Positions 32,801 to 43,774 of a DNA stretch of 64,000 bases are shown here, one piece after another. Every line of letters starts with the position of its first letter. Position 1 is the first letter of the stretch. The notes beneath the pieces were generated by a model that did no database searches, was not told the origin of the DNA, and saw only the letters and a program-made list of their open reading frames with translations. A program made the translations under genes and the position numbers. Source of the DNA: Pleodorina starrii (lineage: Eukaryota > Chlorophyta > Chlorophyceae > Chlamydomonadales > Volvocaceae); contig BRXU01000015.1 of assembly GCA_030267565.1 (NCBI GenBank), positions 2,665,001 through 2,729,000 on the forward strand. The letters run 5' to 3'.

Positions 32801-35725
32801 TCAACTCGGACTCGCTACAATTTCTCGGTTTGTATCTAACGCCCTTGCTGCTTGCAAGTTTACCTCGTTTTTCTTTTGCAGACAGGAAGGACTTTTCTGA
32901 TTTCATACCGTTCACGGGCTCCGGCCTATACGTGGATAACCCCCCCCCCTTGCTGCTCCGTAGCGGCGCTGCGACGGCTGCCACCCTGGGGGGGGCACTG
33001 TTCCCTCGCTGCTCGCGACCCAACGGGGAGATGAAACCCTTGGCCCGGCCCGCGCCCTCTCCCTCTCTCCCAGGTCCCTCCCTTGTATACTTTAACCCGC
33101 CTACTCTTGACCTGCTCGACTTACATCTGCCTGTTGTTGATGGTGTAATCCGAGCCTTCCATTCCATCCCTCATCCCTCTCCCGCGGCCCCCTCGTAGGC
33201 TCTGGTGCTCCAGAACAATCAGGTTTCGGAGCTGCCAGCTGCCGTGTCCAAACTCATCGAGCTCAAGGTACGATACGAGCCGTCAGTCGTGGGAGGAGGG
33301 ATGCACGGACACACGTGTGTGTGTTTGTTGTACCCCAACTCCCCTCCCGGCCCAAACGTAGATATCCTATCCCCTCCCCTGTCCTCCCTAATCCCCCCCA
33401 CCTTAATCCCCCCCAGGCGCTGGTCCTCTCCAGCAACCGCCTGACCTCCCTTCCCGACGCGCTGTGCGGCTGCTCCGGACTGCGTCTGCTGGACCTCTCC
33501 CACAACGCCCTCACCGGACTGCCCTCGGGCATCGGCGCGCTGTCCAAGCTCAAGGCCCTCAAACTGGCGCACAACGAGCTGCCCTCCGTGCCCCGCGGCA
33601 TGAGCTGTCTGTTGGGGCTCACGGAACTGACCCTGGCCAACAACCCGCTGCCGCTGCAGGTGGGGAGGGGCTGGGAGGGAAGGGGCTGGGAGGGGAGGGA
33701 GGGGCTGGGAGGGGAGGGCTTGGGAGGTTGGGAGGGTTGAAGGGTTAGAGAGTTGGGGAGAGGAGTCGCCCATCCACCACCACCACCGCTGCCAACACCG
33801 CCCACCACCCGCTCCCCTCCACCACCGCTGCCTTCACGCCACAAGTAGACGTGCGGGCATGTGCAGGATGTCCCTGAGTAAAACACGCACAACAGGCGGA
33901 GCTTTGGACTCCCTGGAGCCCATAAATAAGAATTGCTTGAAAGGGAACCTATGGGCCCACTGGAACTAGACCCATCCCTCGCTGTCAATACGGCATTGCC
34001 TGCTCCTGCCGTACCGCTCCGCTGCGTTTAGGGTCACGAGCTGAACGCCACGGGCGCGCCCGCTGTACGGCAAATGATTGCCGCGCTGCTGGCGGCGTGC
34101 GCCTCTCTGCCCGCCGCCGCGCACGCCGCCGAGCTGGAGGCGGCGGCGGCGGCGCTGGCGGCCAAGGCGGCGACGGCGGCGATGCTGGCGGCAGCAGCGG
34201 AGGCGGAGGAGGCGGCGGCCGCGGCGGCGGCGGGTATCGGCGGCGGCGCGGCGGAGGCGGAGGCGGACGCGGCGGCGGTGATGGCTGACGTGGCGGCGCT
34301 GCGCGACGAGGAGGAGCAGCGCGCGGCGGCGCCGCCGCCTGCCGTACTCACCAGCGGCGAGATCCGTACGCTGGAGGACCCGGACGCGATCCGCAAGCGA
34401 GTGGAGATGCTGCAGGTGTGTCGGGTGTGTGTACCGGCGGGTACTGGCGGGATGTGGGGTCAGGGGGCAGGTGGGGGGAGGCTCATGCGGAGGGGGCAGG
34501 TGGGGGACCTCCAATGGCGTTTCCTTGGGGGGGGGGTGCGGGGGCGGGGCTTAGCGGTCCCCCCCGGGAGCGGCTGCTTCGCCAGAAGAAACCTCGACCC
34601 GCTTCTGCTTCCGCCCCCTTTGCCTCCGCCCTCCTCTCCCGCCGCCCCCCTCCTACAATCGTCTTTTCCTCACTCCTCCCTGGCCCCCCTGTGGCGGTCC
34701 CTTCGCTGCGGTATCCCCTTTTCTGCCCCCCCTGCCTTGGCAACGTCCGCAGTGACTCATTGTTATATAAAGGAGCATATCACTCCCTGACCCCCCTGCC
34801 TCCGCATCCTCCTCCGCATCCTCCTCCTCATCCGCAGGAGGAGCTGAAGCAGCTGCACCCCGACACCCGCTGGCTCTACGTGGCCAAACACGCCGAGACC
34901 ATCGGCCGCGACCCGCTGCGCCCCAAGGCCGACGCCTGGACCAAGGTTCCCATCATGAACATCCCGCGCATCATTGCCGCCATCTCCTCGCCGCCGCCGC
35001 CGCCGCCGCCCGGCGACGGCGCCGGCCCCGGCGGCGCCGGCCTGGCGGCCGACGGCAAGCCGCGCCGGCCGCAGGTCATGCACCGCTTCAAGCGCGTCGC
35101 GGATCAGAGCACCATCGCCATGAACCTGCTGAATCGGGTTCAGGATGTGCTGCATAGCGGGCAAGGTAGCGGAGGAGGAGGAGTTGGGGGAGGAGGTACG
35201 GGAAGAGGTACGGGAGGTGGGAGTATTGGCGGGAGCATCAGCGGCGCGGTCGTGGGGTCGGCGGGGCCGGCTAGCCCCAGCCGCGGGTCGCCAATGACCC
35301 ACGGGTCACTAACGGCGATGCCGACGGGGGTCGTGCCGCTGCCGCCGGGGGTGCTGCCGGTGGGGATCATGCCGCCGGGGATGGGGGGTGTGCCGCCGCT
35401 GCCGCCGCCGGGGATGGGGATGGGGATGGGGATGTTGCCGCCGCCGGGGATGGGAATGCCGCTGCCGCCGGGGATGTCGATGCTGCCGCCGCCGCCGCCG
35501 GGGATGATGTTTCCGCCGGGCATGATTCCGCCGCCGGGCGTGATGCTGCCGCCGGGGATGAACGTGGGGCTGGGTATGGGGATGTCGCTGCCGCCGCCGC
35601 CGCCGGGGATGATGTTCCCGCCGCCGCCGGGGATGTTCCCGCCGGGCATGATGCCGCCGCCGCCGCCACCCGGCGGCGGCCTGCCGGGGATGCCCTCGGC
35701 GCCGGCGCCCAACTTGCGACGGTGA
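25734..35725 (+). CDS. leucine-rich-repeat protein with coiled/Ala-rich region and Pro-Gly-Met-rich tail
   Basis: Eighteen exons splice in frame to about 1191 residues: 25734-25793, 25875-25928, 26001-26101, 26175-26322, 26654-26784, 27681-27792, 28282-28413, 28927-29047, 29297-29591, 29982-30142, 30676-30800, 31177-31230, 31528-31729, 31986-32281, 33199-33267, 33417-33659, 34032-34415, 34838-35725. The first 16 exons are about 20 LRRs of the plant/Ras-binding type (LxxLxLSxNxLxxLPxxI), for example LVLLDLSKNKLAGIPNDI and LRLLDLSHNALTGLPSGIG. Residues 770-895 are Ala/Glu-rich helix ending LEDPDAIRKRVEMLQEELK, followed by a conserved-looking segment (WLYVAKHAETIGRDPLRPK, VMHRFKRVADQS). The tail is a Pro/Gly/Met repeat rich in PPPPPGM, formin- or WASP-like in composition only. 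No kinase, NB-ARC or membrane segment is visible, so it is probably a cytoplasmic scaffold. The exact partner and role are unknown. Confidence 0.85.
27446..27668. repeat. (CCCCT)n array, about 44 units
   Basis: A near-perfect pentanucleotide array of about 220 bp in intron 5 of the leucine-rich-repeat gene. It ends 12 bp before the acceptor of exon 6, so the array itself is that acceptor's polypyrimidine tract. Confidence 0.98.
28150..28184. repeat. (GCTGT)n array
   Basis: Seven units of GCTGT in intron 6 of the leucine-rich-repeat gene. Confidence 0.95.
29778..29893. repeat. (TG)n and (AAC)n microsatellites
   Basis: A (TG)16 run at 29778-29810 is followed at 29839-29893 by (AAC)n with AAG interruptions, both in intron 9 of the leucine-rich-repeat gene. 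Confidence 0.95.
30405..30672. repeat. 10-bp satellite array CGCTGCGCTT, about 26 perfect units
   Basis: An essentially perfect decanucleotide array of about 265 bp fills the end of intron 10 of the leucine-rich-repeat gene and runs into the acceptor: the last unit changes to GCGCTGCGCAG and exon 11 begins at 30676. All frames of the array are open, creating spurious Cys-Ala-Ser-Leu-Arg-Phe repeat frames. Confidence 0.98.
31447..31473 (+). repeat. dispersed 27-bp repeat, copy 2
   Basis: GGGCTCCGGCCTATACGTTG followed by ACAACCC, in intron 12 of the leucine-rich-repeat gene, plus orientation. See the copies at 18369 and 32926. Confidence 0.8.
32926..32945 (+). repeat. dispersed 27-bp repeat, copy 3
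   Basis: GGGCTCCGGCCTATACGTGG followed by ATAACCC, in the long intron 14 of the leucine-rich-repeat gene. Confidence 0.8.
34753..34796 (+). repeat. dispersed 43-bp intron element, copy 2
   Basis: It begins TGACTCATTGTTATATAAAG and ends CACTCCCTGACCCCCC, about 40 nt upstream of the acceptor of exon 18 of the leucine-rich-repeat gene, in the sense orientation, as in the MFS copy at 21873-21915. Confidence 0.85.
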
Positions 35726-38700
35726 AGTCGGCCGCTTTGGGTTTCGTGACGCGGCTGTGGCTGCGGGCTGCGGTTCCTTGGGGACGTGCTGCCGGGTTGA
35801 GTCGGCTGTTGACTGACTGAGCGGGTCCCAAGTACCGGTAAGTCAGTGGGCTCCGCTGCTTCTATGGTTGGTTCCAACCGGGGGGGCGTGGCGCACACCG
35901 ACCGGGGTTTTGATGGGGCTCCTCAGGCGGACGGGCGGACGGGTCTACTTACGGTACTTGCGGGGGCGGGGCATTTGGTGATGCCTTTGATGGGGCCTTT
36001 TTATGTGGGTTCGGGGAACAGGAGGTTGAACGAATGGCGTTAATCCAGCGTTGCCGTGACATGACGTGGCATGTGACGTGTGACGTGGCATGCGACGCGA
36101 CATGGCGCGCGATGCGATTCGATGCGATGCGATTTGATGCGATGCGAAGAAAAGCGAACCAGCGGTTGTGTATTGCGTGTTGCGGATGCGTGTTGGGCAT
36201 GCTAGGGTATTGCCGAGGGACATGCAGGTGATGATGATGATGATGGTGATGATGATGGTGATGATGATGACGATGACGGCGGTGACAGCATGGGCTCTCA
36301 TGCGCGCGAACCCCGCCGGCTGACTGACCGGCTGGCCGGCTGGCTGGCTGATCGGCCCAGGACGTGTTGCGGGCGCCGGCGGGTGGAACGGAGCGGTGCC
36401 TCTCCGCTACGGGACACCGCGCTCTTGATGCTGCTCTTGATGCTGCTTTTGATGCTGCTGATGCTGATGCGGTCTGTGGATTTATTTTTGGGACCCCGGA
36501 TGGAATCTGAGCTGTCGATGCCGCCCAGCAGCAGCGAACCAGCGAGCGTGCCTGCCAGCGAGTGTGTGCTCATATGGTGTGTGGTGCTTGGCGCCCCTGG
36601 TGTCGTGACCCACCTCGAGAGACAGGAGCTCACAGATGGACGTTCCCGGGTTACGTACGGCACCAGAGCGAGCTCTCGAGATCCCGTGTGGTGGCAGATA
36701 GGGATGTCGGGCACTCGAGCTGGAAGGGGGCAGGTGGCAGGTGGCGCGGCGGATGCGCCCAGGGCCCAGCTGCTGTTGGCTGGCTCAGTTGCGTGATTGC
36801 CAACGTCCGTCCCGCACCACCAGGCGAGGGAGGCGGGAGCGTTCGTTCCGTCCTTACCTTGACTTTGTCCTTTTTGCTTCCCCAGCCACCTTGGCACTGA
36901 TGATGTGTCTTTTGACCTTGCGTGCGATATGCTTAATAAGCGTGGTGGGGGAGGGTGTGGTGGGGTGACCACGTGGGTGGGCGGGGGGGAGGTCGGCGGG
37001 GGGGCTTGGGGTTCCTTCGGCTGCGGAGCGCTGCGTGCGTGTGTGGTCGATAGCTAGCTAGCTAGCTAGCTAGCCGTTGGTGTACGGCATGTTACGACAG
37101 TAGTTGGCCGACGAACACGCTGCGAAGCGCGCGCTGCGAGAGGGGGGATCTGTTGTGGCAGGCAAGCAGGCAGGCGGCCGGGATGGTTGCTTGGGGGTAG
37201 ACGAGTGATGCGTGGTGGGTTTGGGCTTACGCACGTTGTATGTCCGCTGGGATTTACCGGTATTTGGGCGGGGCTGGCGCGGTCGTGGTATGCACTGGGG
37301 ACACGGCCTGCGTGATTGGGCGTCCAATCTATCGATCCGTCCGTCCATCGGTGCGGGTGTGCGGGGGTGTATGTGTATGGCACTATGGCTGCCACCTGCC
37401 GACCCACAGTGCCAGCCTGTGTGGCTGCACCAGCTGCCCGCCAGCAGCTGCCAGGCCAGGCGGCGTGCAGAGGGCAGCCGTGACAGCAGAATGGATGCGT
37501 GGAGCCATGGAGGGGAGGGGCGGCATGGAAGGAGGGACGGAGAGCGAGCGCATGCATGCAAGGTCATACGGACACAGCTCTTACCGGTACCGGTATCTGA
37601 CGACATTCGGTGCAACGGAGGCCGCACAGCGTGCCCGCTGACCAGTACGGCAAATACCCAGGGAAGTAAAACCCGCGCGGCGATCGCCCTTTACTTGCAC
37701 GCGACGCCGGCAAGCAAGGTGGGCCGTCACCCGCTTCGTCCAATCTCTCCTGCTCCCAAGCATTACCCATACCGTATTCATGGCGCACATTTGTCTCGCT
37801 CGCTCGCCGACAGCGCGTTTCGCAGCAATGGCGGCATACATGGGTGCCGTACTTGCCACGCATGGAACTACATACCTCGCTATGCGTCCCTTGAACACGG
37901 TCAACAAATTAAAGTTGCCAATCAACGAATCTAGCGACGGAGCTGCAGATGGATGGCCACGCACGTCCCCACGTCCCCACGCGTATCATGCACGTCTCCC
38001 GGTTGACAAGCAAGTGGTAATGCATGCACCCCTCTCGCTCCCAGTACGTGTATTCGCGAGGGTTTTAAAACATTCACCAGTCACACATCGATCGATCAAG
38101 TGTACATACGATACGGTAATGTGCACATGCGGCCAAGAGATAGAGCGACTGCATGGTCAAGCACATGCTGACGACGAGCCCACTGCATACTGCCCACTGC
38201 CTAATACGTACCGCCCCCGGGTAGATAGGTGGGTGGGTGGTTCCATGATAAACTCAGCCTGATGCGCGTTTAATATGTGCGCTCGCGGTCGCATACGCCT
38301 CGGGCGGGCAAGCACGCTTACTTATTACCGCCTGCTGCTGCTCGTACCCCCGTCCATCGGTTACGCGTCACGGATTGTGTCGATGCCCCCACGCAGCGAA
38401 AACGCCTTACCTTGACCTCTTGTATGTGCCGCCTGCCCGCCTGGCGCCTGCCCACACGCATTTCCCCATCTATCGTAACCTCATCTGTCAGCAGTGAGCG
38501 AGACAATGTGAGGGCTGTTCTCTCTCTCTCTCTCCATCCATGCATGCATCTCTCAGCACCGTCCACTACGTACTGCAATCTTCATTGATAACTTCCTATC
38601 CTCTCAGTATGTTCCGCCGACTCTCTCTGCACGCATGCTGCTGATTTCAAGCATTGCGTAAGCAAGGCCCCCACCGACTAGCTTTCGCAGCAGTCGGCAG

Positions 38701-38835
38701 TCCGTCCACACATCCCAGCCATCCACACCTCGCTTCACCTACCCCCTCTTACGTATCTCGTCTATCTCCCTTGCTGCTGATTGTTGTGACGCACACAACA
38801 TCTATCACAACGAACATTACATAATTATTATTCAT
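35726..38835. other. intergenic between convergent genes
   Basis: The stretch follows the leucine-rich-repeat gene and precedes the 3' end of the minus-strand ABCG copy. It holds GATGAT-type repeats at about 36228-36283, CTAG repeats at about 37050-37074 and several tetranucleotide runs. A TGTAA (minus strand, 38817-38821) lies right after the ABCG stop. No gene was recognised. Confidence 0.45.
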
Positions 38836-41800
38836 TCACCGCTTCTGATGGCGCATGTAGGTAAGGGCCAGCAGCGCCAGTACGGCGAACACCAACCAGA
38901 AGAGAGACAGATAGCCCAGGTAAGCCCACTTGTCAGCGCCCTGCAGCCCGTAGTACTGCAGGACGGTCAACCCACCTGCAGATGCATGTACGGTATGTAC
39001 GTAGTCGGATGGATGGATAGGATGCATGCAGCGGATGGGATAAATGTATGTATGTTTTCATTATAGATAGATAGAAGGAAAGTCAGGTAACGTAAGGCGT
39101 ACGGTAACATGTGTACGGCGGGCAGGTGACGATCAACGGTGCGTGTGGACAGGGCTGAACAGATGGACGACGCACGCACGTGCATGCATGCATGCATCCT
39201 GCTGCCTGCTGTACGGATACACGGCACTGTACGGCGCCATCAGTACGTGCATACCATATAATACCATACTCACGCACCCACCCGCAAACTCGGGGTCGTT
39301 GTCCTCGAATTGGTTGACCATCAGCGCGCCCCAGGCGTAGCGAAGGAAGTCTACACACACACGGGCAAGCAGATCACACACACATACACACATACGCATA
39401 CGGACATTCAGAGATGCAGATAGATACACGCACACACAAGGTGATGTAGATACATAGGCAGCCAGGATAGCGAATTCGTGCAGAGCAATTGCGGACAGAT
39501 GAAGTGCGTGCGTACAATCCTTGCAACAGCGCGGCGGATGGAGTCGGCGTCACGGTGGTGCCGTACAAGTTCCAGCGCCGTAGTGCCCTACTCGCGTCTA
39601 TCTATCGATCCGACGCACTGCTGCCGTGAGGCGCATGCGTGCATGTATGCATGTATGCATGCATGTATGTACAGATGGACGCACCTATGCGCGAGTACCA
39701 CCTCCACCAGATCGGCATGGCTTCCAAGGTCATGAGCTGGCCCGCGAAGAACAGCAACGTGACCACGAAGCCGGGGAACGCCGCGCTGGCGACGTCCATG
39801 TTGGGCGACACCGCAGCGATGAGGTAGGCCAACACGATGCCGACCGAAAGATCCACGAAGTACACCTGATGGATGGTGATGATGAGTAATGCGTGCGTGC
39901 GTGCGTGTGTGCGTAAGGATAGATGAGCGGTTGGGACTTTGATTGGTTGCGTGGCCGTTGGGACGGAGTGGAAGCTATCGTATGCGCCGCGTAGGAACCA
40001 GTAGGAACGAAGGTAAGTTGGTTGCGGACGTTGGTTGGTTAGTTGGGGGTTGTTGTGAGTCGTCTGGGGTCGTATGGGGCCAGCAAGCGGCGGACGGTTA
40101 GTGTCCATCCCTTGCTTAGTTCCATCCATCTATCCGCTCCCAAATAATAATACTTCCCCGTCATAATTCACCACCGCGATGTATGTACCACGTTCTTCGC
40201 CCTTCGTACACACACACGCACACGCACACGCACGCCACTGACCAGACAGAACACCACCCAGTCGCCCCTAAGCTGCAGGCCGTAGAAGACGTAGGCGGAG
40301 AAGGCTAGCGTGATGACGAGGGCCAGAAGCAGCTCCTCCACCAATTTGGCAGCCAGATAGGTGAACGCGCGATACAGTCCGTCGGACCGCTCGCGAACAA
40401 ACAGGCGCCGCTCTGCGACAGCGAGGGCACGGATGGAGCGAGGCAGCAGGGCGCAGGGGGGCTATGGTTGGTATCGATGGTAGAGGTCGATGTGGGTATC
40501 GTACTGGGTAGGTTGCATGGCATGTGTATGGAGCGAGGGGGGCGCCAAGGCAGGTGTATAGATAGGTGCCGCTGCCCCGCCGCTGCCCCACCCACCGCTG
40601 CCCCGCCCCGCAGGCGTGTGTGTATGTATGTACGACAGTACGAGCGGAAGGACGTACCTAGTACGAGCGCAGGCACGTACGACGCTGCTCCAAACGCGGG
40701 CAGCAGCGACCACATGAAGAGCGCGGCCGTGATGTTCATTATGTTCTTCGCCTCAAGCTCGTCCCCAACGCCCATGTACATGTACAGGGTGAGGATGACG
40801 AACGAGGCGAGCAGCTTGTCCGCGATGCGGGGGCCCAGCCAGGCGAGGCTGCGGATGTTGTGGCCGGTGCGGTACTGCAAGTGATGCGTGCGTGCGTATA
40901 TATGTATGAGTCGCGTGTTATATCGTTAGTTCCGGGCGCGGAGGACAGCCCCCTTGACTTACTCGAGTGGTACATTTGTATGTAAGGCGGGGTCAGCTGG
41001 GGGGTGATGCATGGATGCATGCTTGCTTGCATGCGCATTTCTTTATTTGCGTGGAAAGGAATAATGAGGCAGATGTATGTATGTGTGTTTGTTTGTTACA
41101 TGGTTGGGGGTGCGTGCCCCTCTCATGAACAAAACCCCGTACGAGCCGAGGGCCCAAGGGAACTAAAACGCCTAAAAGCACGACAGTAGAAATACCGCCC
41201 ATGCAGGATGGCCATGTGGTAATGGAGGCGGACATGCGGTCGACGGGATGGAGGCGCGTGTACGGTACGTATGGGAATAAGTGCGGGGACATACAGGTGT
41301 AGATAGAGAGGCGGGTAGCTAGGTCGGGATAGGGTGGGGGAAGGGTGCACGGCGGGTCTGCGCGGTGTAGATGGACGGGCGGCTGGTATGCATGTAGATC
41401 GATAGGCGCGACGTTCGGGGCCAGCGTCCGGACCTTCCACGCACACAGCAGCAGAGGGCGCGGGGGGGGGGGCGACTCGAGGTGCATACAATAAACCACC
41501 TACTTACCTATTGCTACCCAATCAAGATTCAAGTCTGCCTTAATATTAACGAATGATGTGTAGCTTCCTTGCCGGTGGCTCACCCACCTTGAGCAGGATC
41601 AGAACTCCCCAGTACCAGGGGTTAACCGTCTCGCTGCGCGTGGCCAGCTCCTGGGCTACCTGCAAGTGCGTGTGCAGGAACGACGGAAGTGAGGAGATGT
41701 ATACTCACTTTACAGCATGAGACAGGGTAGGGTACGTATCGCGATCCCCGGTCGCTTGATTGGCGCGCGCCGAGTTTCATCGATCAATCGAGCTTCGCCG

Positions 41801-42254
41801 AATTCGTGAAATAAAAGCAGCCACGCACCGACCAATCACTAGCTGCCCCCACCTCGCGTTAATAACTCGTTTCGCACCTACGTACGTACCTTTTCAGAGA
41901 CGGAGACGCTGTGCCGCTGCGCGTCATCACCATCAGGCACCGTCACGATAACCAACGCCGAGCCAGCAGCGGTTGTGGAGGCAGCGCGCGGTAGTGGTGG
42001 TGGTGGTAACGGCCGGTGCTCGAGCGCGTACTGGCGACACGCCAGGCGTATCCACAGCCCCTGGCAGGTTTTGGATCGCTGTCCCGAACTCCTCGTCTCG
42101 CTTGCTCATCACACCGTCGAATTTGCCGCTGCCGAGTAGTGATACGGCCGTGACCTGTCCGGTCTCGTCCTTTGGGACATGTGGACGACGGCGGGGGTCG
42201 GACGCTTCTGACCGTCTCCGCAGCCAGATACAGCTCAAGCTGCCGATTGTTCTC
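38836..42254 (-). pseudogene. 3' half (exons 7-13) of the left ABCG half-transporter copy; exon 7 frameshifted
   Basis: Exons 41890-42254, 41588-41659, 40658-40874, 40243-40412, 39685-39865, 39282-39350 and 38836-38975 encode the linker and the membrane domain. The domain reads PWYWGVLILLK, then helices such as NIMNITAALFMWSLLPAFGA, the ABCG-type RRLFVRERSDGLYRAFTYLA, LVEELLLALVITLAFSAYVF, a FPGFVVTLLFFAGQLM helix, and the C-terminal helix YLGYLSLFWLVFAVLALLAL before TGA. Exons 8-13 keep frame with one another. Exon 7 is broken: against the intact right copy (63265-63633) it has a 2-bp loss just after the SSTC codons, two 3-bp losses and a 4-bp gain. The shifted frame meets TGA at 41943-41945. 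A 10.5 kb intron 6 with two mobile elements separates this half from exons 1-6. Unless an alternative intron removes the damage, no full transporter is made. Confidence 0.8.
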
Positions 42255-42492
42255 CTGTAGTAGCAGCAGGAGCAGCAGCAGCAGCAGCAGGGCGACAATG
42301 CACACACAATCACACACGCACATTGGCCGCCGCGCGCCGCGCCAACGCATCCGGGGAGTCCGCAGAGAACGTGCGGAGTTGCGGGCAGGTGGCTACAATT
42401 GATCTGTTTTCGCTGAAATGACACATACAGCGAGCCAATCGATCGAGCGAAGAGACAAGGGGTTGGTGTCGGCTTCCTTGAAGCCGGAAAAA

Positions 42493-43629
42493 GGGCGGGG
42501 CCCCACTAAATCCGTACGGGTTAAGTTGAGTGCTAGGGCGGCGAGGGCGTGAAGTGTGAGAGTGTCGACATTCCTGCTGATAGACAGCCAGAGCTTTTTC
42601 CCGAAATGCCTGCTAGCCGAGTTGTTAGCAAGGCCTGCCGGCGCCGCGCGAAGCGCGTCATCCCGCCGGGTGCATGAGCGCATGTGCGCATCGACCGAAA
42701 TACGGCATTTCCAAAGCGAGCGGCGAGGGCGTCAACTGTGAGAGTGTCGACATTCCTGCTGATAGGCAGCCAGAGCTTTATATCTGAAATGCCTGCGGCT
42801 TCAGCAATCCGACCCATGTTTAGCATCGCGCGCCGTCTGGGCACCGTGCCCACTGTGCAACTCTTCCGGCCAGCGCATTGGCTGAAGTTACTTGACAGTA
42901 GACATGGAGTGTATCATCACGCAGGCTGACTTGCCAATAGAAGGACAGCGGAACTGTTTGCGAGGGTTTATTGCGACGACGTGCAGTTGCCGACGAGAGT
43001 GCACAGGCTTCGCTACTGAGGTATTCGCCGTAGGGGAGGCTTGAATGCTTCAACATTAGGACAGGGATCCCCTAGGTTGCCGACTGGACTTGTTGGGCGG
43101 CCCGCAGAAGACCGCTGCATCATGCGTGCATTTGCGGCTTGGCGTCTAACAACCAGCAGTTTGCCCCTCATGGTTTGCTCCTTGCAACCTTTGTAATATA
43201 AGTGTGCGTCAATTCGGTCGGACCGGCTAGCAGAGCTGCTGTGATGTGGTCGCGGGAAGAATGTTCGCAATTCAAACTTAGTTGGTCGCCGAAACGAAGA
43301 TTCATTTCACGCCGTCATGTCAGAAATCCACTTTAAGGAACGATGAATCTTCTGGAATTAATTATAGGCCGAGAGGTGTTGGTTTGACCTCGGCCTCGGT
43401 CCATGGAGACTGCCAAACTGGTTTTTACTCATGCGATGTTGGGTTCCTATAATAAATTTACCGTGCAATAAAGAATGTAATCTTTTACTTATGAAGCCTT
43501 TCCGTTGGCCGAGATTCTGCACTTTGGTTAGGACACCACAGTCCACAGTCCACAGTTCACAGGCCACACGGACATGGGCAATCCTACAGGGCGGGGCCCC
43601 CCCGGGCGCTTCGCGCTGGGGCCCCGCCC
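42493..43629. mobile_element. 1.14 kb element with 12-bp terminal inverted repeats (non-autonomous DNA transposon-like)
   Basis: It starts with GGGCGGGGCCCC at 42493-42504 and ends with the reverse complement GGGGCCCCGCCC at 43618-43629, with AAAAA on both sides as a possible 5-bp target duplication. A third copy of the 12-mer at 43589-43600 makes the right end a strong hairpin. The equivalent intron of the right ABCG copy lacks this DNA (empty site near 63048). The interior has no transposase frame. It contains a 70-bp direct repeat. The left boundary could extend to about 42457, since 35 bp there are also absent from the right arm. Confidence 0.65.
42539..42801. repeat. direct repeat, two units of about 70 bp with 182-bp period
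   Basis: CGGCGAGGGCGT and the following 60 bases (containing GTGAGAGTGTCGACATTCCT) begin at 42539 and again at 42721 with a few differences, inside the terminal-inverted-repeat element. Confidence 0.85.
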
Positions 43630-43760
43630 AAAAACGGACACATGCCACCACACCCAAAGACCAGGGGCCTAGCTACCGGTACCACATACCGCCGCTCCAT
43701 CCTGAGGAGATGGTGGCATTCCCCCGGCATTCCCCCGTAATTCCCCCCGAGATCATACAT

Positions 43761-43774
43761 TTATCCGGCCCCGC
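43761..43774 (+). repeat. target-site duplication, left copy
   Basis: TTATCCGGCCCCGC directly precedes the retrotransposon and is repeated directly after it at 52691-52704. TTAT is ambiguous because the tail is made of ATT units, so the duplication is 10-14 bp. Confidence 0.9.

Noticed and set aside
34034..34396. Minus-strand Ala-rich frames over the LRR gene
   Set aside because: They are the complement of the Ala/Glu-rich exon 17, a common artefact of GC-rich DNA.
43431..43774. ATG at 43431 as the start of the retrotransposon protein
   Set aside because: The DNA before 43775 is host intron plus another element, shown by the right-arm comparison.
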